NCBI GenBank assembly: GCA_002687905.1
Contig: NZBM01000007.1
Span: 1 to 61,833, forward strand
Reading direction: 5' to 3'
Length of the DNA stretch: 61,833 nucleotides
Source: a bacterium
GTDB lineage: Bacteria > Patescibacteriota > Minisyncoccia > Phycocordibacterales > JABMNX01
Shown here piece after piece: positions 22,385-32,344 of this stretch. Position 1 is the first letter of the stretch. Each line of letters starts with the position of its first letter. A program made the position numbers and the translations under genes. A model generated the notes under the pieces. It was not told where the DNA came from, made no database searches, and saw nothing but the letters and a program-made list of their open reading frames with translations.

Positions 22385-24261
22385 TTAGTTACGAGTGGCT
22401 AAAAACATTTTTTGACAAAGAATTACCAGGACCTGATGAAATATCAGAGAAATTAATATTTCATTCTTTTGAGGTTGAAGGGGTAGATAAAGTGGGAGAC
22501 GACACAGTTTTTGATATAGACGTGCTTCCAAACAGAGGGCACGATGCACTTTGTCACCGTGGAATTGCAAAGGACGTCTCTGCTCTTTTTGTCATTCCGT
22601 TTAGAAAAGACCCGCTTCTGGGAAGCGGCGAACTTACACCAGAGTCAAACTCACTTGAAGTGACTATCGAGGATTCCAAAAACTGCAGACGCTTCACGAG
22701 TTCGGTGATAAAGGGCGTTGAGGTAAAAGAATCTCCCGACTGGCTAAAAAATCGCTTGGAGGTGCTAGGACAGAAATCAATAAACAACGTAGTGGATGCA
22801 ACGAATTATGTAATGTTTTCTATAGGGCAACCTCTTCACGCTTTTGATATGGATAAATTAGAGCAGAAAGACGGGGGAGCAGCGATTAATGTAAGGGGTG
22901 CAAAGAACGGGGAGAAAATAAATACTCTTGATGGAGGCAAGCACGAGCTTGATAAAACTATGCAGGTAATATCAGATAAAAATTCAGGAGAGGCAATTGC
23001 CATTGCCGGCGTTAAGGGAGGGGCGACAACGGAAGTAGACGAGAACACCAAAAATGTAGTTATTGAAGCTGCTAATTTTGATCCAATAATTACCAGAAAT
23101 ACTGCCCGCAAGCTAAAGCTACAGACTGATGCGTCAAAGCGTTTTGAAAACGTGCTTTCAAGTAGGTTGCCGGTATATGGTCAGCTAGAAATAGTGGAGT
23201 TGATTCAGGAGGTCGCCGGAGGGACACTTGATGGATATGTAGATGAATACCCCACAAGAGAGGAAAATATAGACGTTTCCTTTTCAACTAATGATGTAAA
23301 CAAGCTTCTTGGCACAAGCATTAGTGATAAAGACACAGAGGATATTTTGAGGCGATTAGGCTTTGTGTATGAGAAAAATGGAGGTGAATATTTAGTCACG
23401 CCTCCTTTTGAAAGGTTGGACATACGTATAAAGGAGGACTTAATAGAGGAGGTTGGCAGGGTTTATGGATATGAAAATATACCGGAGGAAGAGCCAGGCA
23501 CTCTTTCTAAGATAGAAATAAACAAGCGTTACTTCTATGCGGAGAAAATCCGCGACATTTTAACGAAAGAAGGATTCACTGAAGTTTATAATAGGTCACT
23601 TAGGGACAGTGGAGAAGTAAAGCTTGAGAATTCACTAGCAAGTGACAAAAATCATGTTCGCGCGAATCTAAAAAACGGAATAGAGGAGTCGCTTACACTG
23701 AACGAGAGAAATGCGCCACTTCTCGGAAAGGACTCCGTGAGGATATTTGAGATTGGAAATGTATTTAAAAAGGATAGTGAGTACACGTCAGTATGCTTGG
23801 GAGTTAGAGGCAAAGACGGACTGGAAAGTGCTGTGAGAAAAATAAGCGAATCACTTGGAGTTGAAGTTAGAGGGGAGAAAGGGGAGGAAATTTTTGAATT
23901 TAATTTAACTGATCTTCTAGATAAACTCTCTGAACAAGAATCTTATGAAAATCTGCCTGTAGTGAGTGAGGCGGTTTATGAACAATTCTCAACTTATCCG
24001 TTTGTACTCCGCGATATTGCAGTATGGACTCCGGAAGGGACAGATGCAAGTGAAGTTATGGAGGAGATAAAAAGTAAATCAGGAGAGCTTCTTAAAATGC
24101 ATACACTCTTCGATACTTTTGAGAAAGAAGAACGTGTCTCGTATGCGTTTAGGCTAGTATTTCAGTCGCCGGAAAGAACTCTTACGGACGAAGAAATAAA
24201 CAAAATTATGGATGAAATTTCTGCTTATATAAGCTCAAAAGAAGGTTGGGAGGTTAGGTAG
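22378..24261 (+). CDS. pheT: Phenylalanyl-tRNA synthetase beta subunit (short)
   Basis: 627 aa against about 800 in typical bacteria. The EMAP/OB tRNA-binding domain usually near residues 40-150 is missing: the chain goes from ISEKLIFHSFEVEGV straight to DIDVLPNRGHDALCHRGIAKD. The B3/B4 domain (editing region), B5 domain and catalytic-like core are present, and the C-terminal FDX-ACB anticodon-binding domain is visible (YPFVLRDIAVWTPEG to the end). With PheS it forms the alpha2-beta2 enzyme. The start is at 22378 within the last codons of the GIY-YIG gene. Confidence 0.93.
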   Translation: MLISYEWLKTFFDKELPGPDEISEKLIFHSFEVEGVDKVGDDTVFDIDVLPNRGHDALCHRGIAKDVSALFVIPFRKDPLLGSGELTPESNSLEVTIEDSKNCRRFTSSVIKGVEVKESPDWLKNRLEVLGQKSINNVVDATNYVMFSIGQPLHAFDMDKLEQKDGGAAINVRGAKNGEKINTLDGGKHELDKTMQVISDKNSGEAIAIAGVKGGATTEVDENTKNVVIEAANFDPIITRNTARKLKLQTDASKRFENVLSSRLPVYGQLEIVELIQEVAGGTLDGYVDEYPTREENIDVSFSTNDVNKLLGTSISDKDTEDILRRLGFVYEKNGGEYLVTPPFERLDIRIKEDLIEEVGRVYGYENIPEEEPGTLSKIEINKRYFYAEKIRDILTKEGFTEVYNRSLRDSGEVKLENSLASDKNHVRANLKNGIEESLTLNERNAPLLGKDSVRIFEIGNVFKKDSEYTSVCLGVRGKDGLESAVRKISESLGVEVRGEKGEEIFEFNLTDLLDKLSEQESYENLPVVSEAVYEQFSTYPFVLRDIAVWTPEGTDASEVMEEIKSKSGELLKMHTLFDTFEKEERVSYAFRLVFQSPERTLTDEEINKIMDEISAYISSKEGWEVR

Positions 24262-24306
24262 TTTCTAGGGCTAGATAGAGCCTTATTTTAAGGGACAAAA
24301 ATGTGT

Positions 24307-24335
24307 AAAAACCCTTTATTTATAAGGGGATTTTT
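24307..24335 (+). terminator. Probable terminator after pheT
   Basis: Imperfect hairpin AAAACCCTT ... AAGGGGATTTTT ending in five Ts, between pheT and gyrB. The stem has a small bulge, so it is weaker than the other terminators in the window. Confidence 0.45.
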
Positions 24336-24375
24336 GCTAAAATAGGGGTGCCTGAGAGGGCATTTATTTTAGTAT

Positions 24376-26475
24376 ATGCCAGCGAAAAAAACAGATAAAA
24401 AAGTTGCAAAACAGGCTCCAGACAAAGGGGGCGCAAGCCCAGCCAAGACAGCCCCTGGCTCATATAAGGCCGAGGATATTACAGTCCTAGAGGGGCTTGA
24501 GGCGGTACGTCGCCGCCCAGGGATGTATATCGGCACCACTGGTCCTGAGGGACTCCACCACCTTATATGGGAGGTTTTTGATAATGCGCGAGATGAGGCA
24601 ATGGGAGGTTTTGCAAACGATGTTGAAGTTGCACTTCTTCCGGGTAATCGAGTACGAGTAGTTGATAACGGTAGAGGTATTCCTGTTGATACTCACAAGA
24701 AAACAAAAGTATCAGCACTTGAGACCATAATGACCACGCTTCACGCTGGAGGAAAGTTTGGTGGTGAGGGCTACAAAGTCTCTGGTGGACTCCACGGTGT
24801 AGGTATTTCGGTAGTTAATGCGCTTTCTACTAACACACTTGCTGAAGTACATCGTGATGGCGGCAAATACATACAAGAGTACAAGGATGGCGGAAAGGCA
24901 AAAGGAAAGGTAAAGAAAGTTGGTACTTCAAAAATAACAGGAACAGTAATTACATTTGAGCCCGACGAATCAATCTTCGGAGATATTTCATTTGATTGGG
25001 ACAAAATAGTTTCGCACCTTCGGCTTCAAGCTTATTTAGTAAAAAAGCTAAGAATTTCCATTTTCGATTTTCGAGATCACACGGAAAAACTTGACGAGGA
25101 AGGTATCTTTTATATGCGAGAGCTTAATCGCGGGGTTCCGTCAATGACTTTCTATTTTGAAGGAGGACTCGAGTCACTTGTTACTTTCCAAAACCGATAC
25201 CAAAAGCCAATTCACAAAAACGTTTTCTATATTGAAAAGGAAGTAGACGGGGTAAATGTTGAAGTAGCGCTTCAGTACGTGGATGATATTTCGGCTCGTC
25301 TTTCAGCTTTTGCAAACAATACATATAACGCCGAAGGCGGAACACACGTCACTGGTTTTAAAACGGCACTGACTAGGACACTAAATGCATACACCAAGAA
25401 AAATGGAGCAAAAGATAATGAAGCATTCACTGGGGACGACGTACTTGAGGGTCTTACTGCAGTAATTTCGGTAAAGCTCCAAGAGATTCAATTTGAAGGC
25501 CAGACAAAGGGTAAATTAGGCTCTGTGGAGGCACGTGGTGCAACAGAGAGTGTTTTTGGAGATGCATTTGCCAGTTTTCTTGAGGAGCATCCAGATGATG
25601 CCCGTGCGGTTATAAATAAAGCCACATTAGCTCTTAAGGCAAGAAAAGCGGCAAAGGCTGCAAAAGATAGCGTACTTAGAAAAGGCGCGCTTGAAGGCCT
25701 CACTCTTCCAGGGAAACTTGCCGATTGTCAGGTGAGAAACGCTGACGAAGCAGAGCTTTTCATAGTTGAGGGAGATTCTGCAGGAGGCTCATCAAAACAA
25801 GGACGTGACAGGCGGACCCAAGCCATACTTCCTCTTCGCGGGAAAATTCTAAATGTTGAAAGGGCGCGGCTTGATAAAATACTTACATCAAATGAGATAA
25901 AGGCACTTGTTGTAGCACTTGGAACAGCAATAGGGGATACATTTGACCTTGAGAAGCTTCGCTATCACAAGATAATTATTGCAACAGACGCTGACGTTGA
26001 CGGGGCACACATTAGGACGCTTCTACTCACGCTTTTCTATCGTTACTTTAGACCGGTTGTAGACGGAGGTTATCTATACATTGCTCAACCTCCACTCTAC
26101 AAAATTAAGAAAGGGAAGGATTTTGATTATGCATATACTGAAGCCGAGAAGGATAAGATTGTCGGAAAGGATATTTCTATTCTAGAGGAAGTTGACTCAT
26201 CGTCTGGTGAAGAGGAGGCGGAAGAAGAGGAGGAGGAAAGCGCAAAGAAAAAGACGAGCAAGATAAGTATTCAAAGATATAAAGGGCTTGGTGAGATGAA
26301 TCCAAGTGAGCTTTGGGAGACTACGATGGATCCAGAAAGGAGAGTTCTAAAACAAGTTACGGTTGAAGATGCGCAGGAGGCTGATAAGATTTTTGACATT
26401 CTTATGGGGACAGACGTCGCATCAAGAAAAAGCTTCATTCAATCAAACGCCAAGGCTGCTAACCTGGATATTTAG
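24376..26475 (+). CDS. gyrB: DNA gyrase subunit B
   Basis: 699 aa, close to the usual short GyrB length. ATPase (GHKL) motifs: FDNARDEAMGGFANDVEV, VVDNGRGIPVD, and GGLHGVGISVVNALS; TOPRIM motifs: LFIVEGDSAGGSSKQGRDR (about residue 460) and IIATDADVDGAHIRTLLLT. The C-terminal QRYKGLGEMNPSELWETTM is diagnostic. An acidic insert (about residues 612-630, mostly Glu) lies before it. It introduces negative supercoils with GyrA (not in this window). A Lys/Ala-rich N-terminal tail of about 30 residues precedes the GHKL domain. Confidence 0.95.
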   Translation: MPAKKTDKKVAKQAPDKGGASPAKTAPGSYKAEDITVLEGLEAVRRRPGMYIGTTGPEGLHHLIWEVFDNARDEAMGGFANDVEVALLPGNRVRVVDNGRGIPVDTHKKTKVSALETIMTTLHAGGKFGGEGYKVSGGLHGVGISVVNALSTNTLAEVHRDGGKYIQEYKDGGKAKGKVKKVGTSKITGTVITFEPDESIFGDISFDWDKIVSHLRLQAYLVKKLRISIFDFRDHTEKLDEEGIFYMRELNRGVPSMTFYFEGGLESLVTFQNRYQKPIHKNVFYIEKEVDGVNVEVALQYVDDISARLSAFANNTYNAEGGTHVTGFKTALTRTLNAYTKKNGAKDNEAFTGDDVLEGLTAVISVKLQEIQFEGQTKGKLGSVEARGATESVFGDAFASFLEEHPDDARAVINKATLALKARKAAKAAKDSVLRKGALEGLTLPGKLADCQVRNADEAELFIVEGDSAGGSSKQGRDRRTQAILPLRGKILNVERARLDKILTSNEIKALVVALGTAIGDTFDLEKLRYHKIIIATDADVDGAHIRTLLLTLFYRYFRPVVDGGYLYIAQPPLYKIKKGKDFDYAYTEAEKDKIVGKDISILEEVDSSSGEEEAEEEEEESAKKKTSKISIQRYKGLGEMNPSELWETTMDPERRVLKQVTVEDAQEADKIFDILMGTDVASRKSFIQSNAKAANLDI

Positions 26476-26479
26476 ACTT

Positions 26480-27127
26480 ATGAAAAAGGAGGAAAAGCGA
26501 GGATTACACATATCTCGCTTTATGCGCTCTTTTGCGCGCCTAGATTCGCCTGAAGATATTAAAGTTGTGAGTCTGCCTAATCCTGTGGATAATAGAACCA
26601 TGAATGAGCGTGGCAGAACCGAAGAGAATAGTAACTCTAAAAGAAGAGTTACAAGCGACAGATTGGTATTTAAAAACGACGGCGAGGAAACGCCGTCGAT
26701 TGAGCTTAAGAGGGAGGCAAACGAGGAAGAAGGGGTCGTAAGCACCCAAAACTCTGAAAGAATAAGACAGACTCCTAGAAATACCAAGGGAGATGTAAAC
26801 GCATTTATACAGTGCTTAATTAATGGTGAAAGACGTGACACATTTGATGTTCTTCACGAACTTGATATTAAGGGAGATGATTTGGAAATTTTTCTAAGCA
26901 TGGCAATTTGCGAACTTGATAGGGTAAGAAGTGTTCGTGTGGGGAACGGAGCAAGTCATGCCGATGAATATCTTTTAAATATGTGCAAGGAGCTAACGGC
27001 CCCAGAGCTCGAAGAGGTAATAGTGCTTTTAACTGCGGGAGTGGACCATAGTTATCGCTCGGCTCAAGCGGGAGTGAAGGTGGCAGTGCTTCGCGTCCTT
27101 GATTTCATCTATTCAATAAAACACTAA
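26480..27127 (+). CDS. Hypothetical protein downstream of gyrB
   Basis: 215 aa from ATG 26480 (MKKEEKRGLHISRFMRSFAR), 4 nt after gyrB; the ORF extends upstream only into gyrB. Residues 1-105 are charged and low complexity, probably disordered; about 108-215 form a helical domain with repeated hydrophobic segments (FDVLHELDI, LEIFLSMAICELD, VAVLRVLDFIYSI). The family is not recognised. Its layout (disordered tail plus helical bundle) would suit a protein-binding partner, but that is speculation. Confidence 0.6.
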   Translation: MKKEEKRGLHISRFMRSFARLDSPEDIKVVSLPNPVDNRTMNERGRTEENSNSKRRVTSDRLVFKNDGEETPSIELKREANEEEGVVSTQNSERIRQTPRNTKGDVNAFIQCLINGERRDTFDVLHELDIKGDDLEIFLSMAICELDRVRSVRVGNGASHADEYLLNMCKELTAPELEEVIVLLTAGVDHSYRSAQAGVKVAVLRVLDFIYSIKH

Positions 27128-27131
27128 AAAG

Positions 27132-27173
27132 CCATTCTCCAGTTCTACTCCATGGAGTAGAACTGGAGAATGG
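27132..27173. terminator. 42-bp perfect loop-less palindrome between convergent genes
   Basis: Half-site CCATTCTCCAGTTCTACTCCA, centred on CCATGG, with no mismatch. It lies between the plus-strand hypothetical and the minus-strand thrS, so is well placed as a bidirectional terminator, although no long T tract follows on either side. Confidence 0.65.
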
Positions 27174-27220
27174 GCTAAATAAAAGGAATTGTTTAAAGTT
27201 TTTTAAAGATTTAAAGATTT

Positions 27221-28459
27221 TTAAGATCGGCTGGCTATTTCTCCCTTTAGCTCAGAGATCAACTCGTCCACTTTCTTCTCTCCCACTTCACCTTTGTCTC
27301 TGCTTTCTACGTTTACGGTTTTTGAATTCAACTCTTTATCTCCAACTACAAGCAGATATGGCACTTTTTCAGTTTTTCCATTTCTTATCCTCTTTCCAAG
27401 AGTCTCATCGCTAGCATCTAGCTCAACTCTGATATCTTCAGCGCGAAGCCTTTCCTCTACTTCTTTAGCAAATTCCCGGTGTCCTTCACCGATTGGAAGA
27501 ACCTTGGCTTGAACAGGCGAAAGCCAAAGCGGAAATGCTCCGGCGTATTTCTCAATTAAAAAGGCCATGACGCGCTCAATTGCACCAACTGAAGAGCGGT
27601 GTACTACAAAAGCCCTTTTTTCCTCTCCATCTTCTCCTACATAAGTGAGATTAAATTTCTCTGGCATACAGAAATCATATTGAACGGTGAAGGCGGTATC
27701 CTCTTTGCCATTGGCATTTTTCATTTGAATATCAATCTTTGGTCCATAAAATGCAGCTTCGCCTTCTGCTTCAACAAAATCCGCCTTCCTTTTTGAAAGC
27801 ATTTCTCTCATTAAATCTTCTCCCTTATCCCATGCGGCATCATTCTCAAAATATTTTTCTTTATCATTCCTGTCACCAAGAGAAAGTCTGTACCAATACT
27901 CTTTGCCCAACGTAAGTCCTAAAACTCCCGTTACGTATTCAATTAAATCAAGGGCCTTTTCCATCTCTTCAACAGCTTGCTCTTCATTGGCACAAATTAT
28001 GTGTGCATCTGCTAAACAGAATGTGCGTACGCGCTGAAGACCCATTAGCTCTCCCGATTGCTCATATCTATATAGCCCAGCTAACTCCCCAATTCTTATT
28101 GGGAGTTCACGATAGCTGTGTGGTTTTGAGAGATAAAGTTCAAAATGATGAGGACATGTCATTGGGCGGAGCATAAACTCCTCGTCATCAATAGCCACAG
28201 GGGCGTACATTGAATCTTTATAGTGAGGGTAATGTCCGGATTTTTTATACAAATCAAGTTTTGCAATATCAGGAGTGTGAACATGTTGGTATCCACGGCG
28301 AATCTCTTCGTCCACTATAAAACGTTCAAGCTCTCTTCTTATTGCAGCGCCTCGGTGAGTAAAAAGAGGAAGCCCCTTCCCTACGTCATTTGAGAAAGTA
28401 AATAAATCAAGTTCTTTACCCAATTTCTTGTGGTCGTTTGGCTCTGATTCCTGGTTCAT
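27221..28459 (-). CDS. thrS: Threonyl-tRNA synthetase without TGS and editing domains
   Basis: 412 aa versus about 640. The chain begins at the catalytic domain (GLPLFTHRGAAIRRELERF) and contains motif 2 LRPMTCPHHFELY, with the zinc-ligand Cys, His 166-type and His regions, motif 3 (VVHRSSVGAIERVMAFLIEKY) and the C-terminal anticodon-binding domain (LSPVQAKVLPIGEG to end). The N-terminal TGS (N1) and the editing (N2) domains that clear Ser-tRNA-Thr are absent. A separate trans-editing protein may exist elsewhere. It is in the same orientation as dnaE, 30 nt downstream of it. Confidence 0.93.
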   Translation of the reverse strand: MNQESEPNDHKKLGKELDLFTFSNDVGKGLPLFTHRGAAIRRELERFIVDEEIRRGYQHVHTPDIAKLDLYKKSGHYPHYKDSMYAPVAIDDEEFMLRPMTCPHHFELYLSKPHSYRELPIRIGELAGLYRYEQSGELMGLQRVRTFCLADAHIICANEEQAVEEMEKALDLIEYVTGVLGLTLGKEYWYRLSLGDRNDKEKYFENDAAWDKGEDLMREMLSKRKADFVEAEGEAAFYGPKIDIQMKNANGKEDTAFTVQYDFCMPEKFNLTYVGEDGEEKRAFVVHRSSVGAIERVMAFLIEKYAGAFPLWLSPVQAKVLPIGEGHREFAKEVEERLRAEDIRVELDASDETLGKRIRNGKTEKVPYLLVVGDKELNSKTVNVESRDKGEVGEKKVDELISELKGEIASRS

Positions 28460-28489
28460 GAGCTCAATATTAACACAGATAGCGCGTAT

Positions 28490-31400
28490 TTAAAGGGCTT
28501 TCACGGCTTCAGCCACAATACTTGTGTCCCCATTTCTTGCAGATAAACGCCCTTTTATTGAGATGCAATTTTCAGCCTGGAGAAGATCCTTATGGTTTGT
28601 AAATAGGCGAGGGAATATTACAACCTCCACATTGTCTGAAAAATCAGCGATGCGAAGAAATGCCATTTGATCTCCTCCTTTGGTTAAAATTACACGAGCA
28701 TCTTCAATAATTCCCGAGACCACGGTTTGCATTCCCTCTCTTAACTCTTCTTTTATTTTATGAATATCAGCTGAGCGCTTTTCTAGTTTCTCTCTATATT
28801 TATCAAGCGGATGCCCCGAGATGTACAGTCCAAGAAGCTCGCGCTCCCACAATAATTTTTCGTCCATTGAAATTGGATCTGATTTTGGAAGAACGAGAGT
28901 AGAGGAGCTATCATTTTGAGGGAGAGCTCCAAAAAGAGAATCTTGACTATCAGGTAAATCTGCGAACTCTTTGCTGTATGAAAGAAGCATCTCAATATTT
29001 GAGAGCATAGTTCCTCTTTCTTCAAACTGATCAAGTGCGCCGGATTTAATCAACGACTCAAGTGATTTTCTGTTTAGGTTTTTATCTTGTACGCGCTCAA
29101 GGAGATTGGCTATTGAAGTGTATTTTCCATTGTCTTTTCTTTCTTGTATGATGCTGTCTGCTATACCTTCACCAAAGTTTTTAATTGAGTAAAGTCCAAA
29201 ACGAATTGTGGGCAACTCTCCTGGCACAACGGAAAAATCCCCAAAACTCTCATTAATATCAGGGGGGAGAACGGCGATATCCATACGCTTACACTCATTT
29301 ATGCCCTCGGCAATTTTCTCAACATCACCTGCATCCGCTGTAAGAACCGCAGACATATATTCAACAGGGAAGTTGGTTTTCATATAAGCGGTTTGATAAG
29401 CCACCTTTCCATAGCTTACGGAATGCGCCTTGTTAAAGCCGTATGCAGCAAAAGGCTCAATCCATTTCCATATCCGCTCAGCCTTTGCTCTGTCCCATTT
29501 ACTTATCTTCATACATCCTTTGATAAACTTCTCTTTTTGCGCGGCCATCTCAGCTGGAATCTTTTTACCCACGGCTTTTCTAAATTTGTCTACCTCTTTC
29601 CAAGAATATCCAGCGAGATCGTGCGCCATTATTAGAAGATCGTCTTGATATACCAAGATTCCATTTGTCCTGTTTAAAATTTTCTCAAAAGCTGGGTCAA
29701 GATAACTTATTAAATTAGGGTTGTGTTTTCTTTCAATATATTGAGGTATGAATTGCATCGGGCCGGGGCGATAAAGAGCGACCATAACATTTATATCGTG
29801 AATAGATGACGGCCTAAGTTCTTTTAGAAAATGAGTCATACCGGAGCCGTTCAATTGGAAAAGCCCCATAGTTTCTCCTCTGGCCAAAGACTCAAAGGTT
29901 TTCTTGTCGTCTATTTTTACGTCCTCTATATTAATTTCTACATTTCTTATTTTTCTTACACGCCTAACTGCGTCTGAGAGTATTGCCAAGTTTTTAATTC
30001 CTAGGAAATCAAATTTTAGAAGTCCGGCATCCTCAACTGCATACATGTCGTACTGGGTTATTTTCTTGCCACCTTTAGGATCAAACTGAAGCGGTACGTA
30101 CTCTTCAAGAGCTGTAGGGGCGATAACAACTCCAGCAGCGTGAACAGAGATATGTCTGGCGCACCCCTCGATACTTTTTGCTAGATCTATAATCTCCTTT
30201 ACATCGCGCTCCTTTTTATATAATTCTCTAAGGTCCGGCATCATCTCCATTGCTCTATCTATAGTCATTGGAAATCCCTGTGAGCCAAATGGAATTATTT
30301 TTGCGATTCTATCTCCGAGTCCATACGGATGCCCTAAGGCGCGCGCTACGTCACGAACAGCTGCGCGAGCCATCATAGTTCCGAATGTGCCAATTTGAGC
30401 GACTCTATCTTCACCGTATTTCTCACGCGCATATTGTATTACCTCATCGCGTCTGTTATCTGCAAAGTCCATATCAATATCTGGAGGAGAAGGTCTGTCT
30501 GGGTTTAGAAATCTTTCAAATGGAATTTGATATTCAAGGGGGTCAACATTCGTAATTTCTGATAAATAAGTCGTGAGAGAGCCCGCCACAGAGCCACGAA
30601 TTGTTGTGAGTATTTTTTTCTCGTGGGCAAAACGCATCAAATCTCCAACTACTAGAAAATACGGAGAATAGCCTTTGTCTTTAATTATCTTTAGTTCATA
30701 ATCCAGTCTATCTTTTAGCTCCTTACTTTTTTTAAGACCTTTTTTAGAGATTCCACTTTCTGCAAGTTTTTTTAGTGCACTATCAGCAGTTTCTCCTTTA
30801 GAAAGTTTAAAGTCGGGGAATACCCACTTTCCAAGTTCAATCTCTAGATTGCACTTTTCCGAGATTTCTATTGTATTTTGAAGCGCTTGCGGTACGTCCT
30901 TAAAGAACTCGTTTGCCTGTTCGTTTGATATAAATGAAAAATCTTCGTTTCTATTACTATCTCTATCAAGAGAAGCACTAGTCTGAATTTTGACCATAGT
31001 CTCTCTTGCTAGCCGGTCATTTGGTTTTATGTAGTAGGAATCGTGCGCTGCCACAAGAGGAGTGCTTGTCTCTTTAGCAAACTTTTTAATTGAGTCCATT
31101 AAGTTTTGGTGCCCATCAATTTCTGGATGATGTGTTATTTCAAGATAGACATTATCTTTACCAAAAACTTTCTTGTACCAATCTATAGTTTCTCTTGCTC
31201 GCTCTTCGTCATTTTCACGAATCGCCTTTGTGACTTCACTTGCAAATGACGGCAGGATTGCTATTTGTTCATTATTAAACTCCTCAAGAAGTTCTCTGTC
31301 CACTCTAGGTTTGTAGTAGAAACCCTCAAGGTTTGCCTTAGTAACTGACTTAAGAAGATTCCTATAACCTTTTTCGTTTTTAGACAAAAGTACAAGTCTT

Positions 31401-31663
31401 GAAGTCCTGTTATCAATCCTAGATTCTTTGTCGTGTCTTGTGCGAGGGGCAACGTATGCATCTACTCCAATGATAGGTTTTATATTTTTACTTTTGCAGG
31501 TCTTATAAAATTCAATTGCGCCGTATAGATTTCCGTTGTCAGTGAGAGCGAGTGCTGGCATTTCATTTTCAGTAGCAACATCTACTAGGTCTGGAATTTT
31601 AGGGAGCGCGTTTAATAGAGAATAATGTGAGTGGGTATGTAGGTGGACGAAGGAGTTCTTCAT
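28490..31663 (-). CDS. dnaE: DNA polymerase III alpha subunit
   Basis: 1057 aa, the replicative polymerase (DnaE type). The N-terminal PHP domain keeps HLHTHSHYSLL and ALTDNGNLYGAIEFY; the C-family polymerase core has the catalytic PPDIDMDFADNRRDEVI (near 400) and VARALGHPYGLGDRI; the helix-hairpin-helix part (VYQDDLLIMAHDLAGYSW) and a C-terminal OB-fold (MQTVVSGIIEDARVILTKGG) follow. The retained PHP histidines suggest a metal site, possibly proofreading-like. It is divergent from rnhB. Confidence 0.95.
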   Translation of the reverse strand: MKNSFVHLHTHSHYSLLNALPKIPDLVDVATENEMPALALTDNGNLYGAIEFYKTCKSKNIKPIIGVDAYVAPRTRHDKESRIDNRTSRLVLLSKNEKGYRNLLKSVTKANLEGFYYKPRVDRELLEEFNNEQIAILPSFASEVTKAIRENDEERARETIDWYKKVFGKDNVYLEITHHPEIDGHQNLMDSIKKFAKETSTPLVAAHDSYYIKPNDRLARETMVKIQTSASLDRDSNRNEDFSFISNEQANEFFKDVPQALQNTIEISEKCNLEIELGKWVFPDFKLSKGETADSALKKLAESGISKKGLKKSKELKDRLDYELKIIKDKGYSPYFLVVGDLMRFAHEKKILTTIRGSVAGSLTTYLSEITNVDPLEYQIPFERFLNPDRPSPPDIDMDFADNRRDEVIQYAREKYGEDRVAQIGTFGTMMARAAVRDVARALGHPYGLGDRIAKIIPFGSQGFPMTIDRAMEMMPDLRELYKKERDVKEIIDLAKSIEGCARHISVHAAGVVIAPTALEEYVPLQFDPKGGKKITQYDMYAVEDAGLLKFDFLGIKNLAILSDAVRRVRKIRNVEINIEDVKIDDKKTFESLARGETMGLFQLNGSGMTHFLKELRPSSIHDINVMVALYRPGPMQFIPQYIERKHNPNLISYLDPAFEKILNRTNGILVYQDDLLIMAHDLAGYSWKEVDKFRKAVGKKIPAEMAAQKEKFIKGCMKISKWDRAKAERIWKWIEPFAAYGFNKAHSVSYGKVAYQTAYMKTNFPVEYMSAVLTADAGDVEKIAEGINECKRMDIAVLPPDINESFGDFSVVPGELPTIRFGLYSIKNFGEGIADSIIQERKDNGKYTSIANLLERVQDKNLNRKSLESLIKSGALDQFEERGTMLSNIEMLLSYSKEFADLPDSQDSLFGALPQNDSSSTLVLPKSDPISMDEKLLWERELLGLYISGHPLDKYREKLEKRSADIHKIKEELREGMQTVVSGIIEDARVILTKGGDQMAFLRIADFSDNVEVVIFPRLFTNHKDLLQAENCISIKGRLSARNGDTSIVAEAVKAL

Positions 31664-31717
31664 TTTTCAATTATAACGCCCCTCCTAGCTCTCTGCCAAA
31701 ATGCATATAATAGGACT

Positions 31718-32302
31718 ATGAAGCATAGATATGTAGTCGGGATAGACGAGGTAGGGCGTGGCCCTATAGCTGGGCCTGTTTCAGTATGCGCGGTTCTTAT
31801 TCCCAGAAATTTAGGTAGAAAAGATTTCAGAGGAGTTCGTGACTCAAAAAAACTCTCATCGAAAAAAAGAGAAGAATGGTTTTTGTATATGAAAGATAAA
31901 AAAGAAAAAGGTCGGCTAAATTATGCGGTAGCATCTGTTGGGCCAAAAAAGATTGACGATATTGGTATATCAAAATCAATAAGACTGGCTACTAAAAGAG
32001 CTATAGACAGACTTGGTGTTAGGCCAGAGGAGTGCAAGGTTTTACTTGACGGAGGGCTTAGTGCACCGAGTAAATTTAAAGATCAAAAAACAATAATAAA
32101 GGGCGAAGACAAAGAATTTTCAATCGCTCTAGCTTCAGTTATTGCGAAAGTGACTCGAGATAAAAAAATGCGTCGTCTGTCAGGTGTTTACCCACATTAT
32201 TTATTTGAAGAGCATAAAGGGTATGGAACATTTAAACATTATCAAATTATTAGGAAGAAAGGGATGTGCGAGATTCACAGGAGAAGCTTTATACACCTAT
32301 AG
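31718..32302 (+). CDS. rnhB: Ribonuclease HII
   Basis: 194 aa. It cleaves the RNA strand of RNA-DNA hybrids and single misincorporated ribonucleotides. Catalytic motifs: GIDEVGRGPIAGPVSV (DE of the DEDD set) near the N-terminus, DSKKLSSKKR, and SIALASVIAKVTRDKKM near 145, then YPHYLFEEHKGYGT. The start at 31718 is supported by TATAAT (31706-31711) 6 nt before; the open frame upstream overlaps dnaE and lacks family similarity. Confidence 0.93.
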   Translation: MKHRYVVGIDEVGRGPIAGPVSVCAVLIPRNLGRKDFRGVRDSKKLSSKKREEWFLYMKDKKEKGRLNYAVASVGPKKIDDIGISKSIRLATKRAIDRLGVRPEECKVLLDGGLSAPSKFKDQKTIIKGEDKEFSIALASVIAKVTRDKKMRRLSGVYPHYLFEEHKGYGTFKHYQIIRKKGMCEIHRRSFIHL

Positions 32303-32344
32303 TTTGAGAGTTGCCATATAAGAAAAAACTGTTATATTTCAAGG

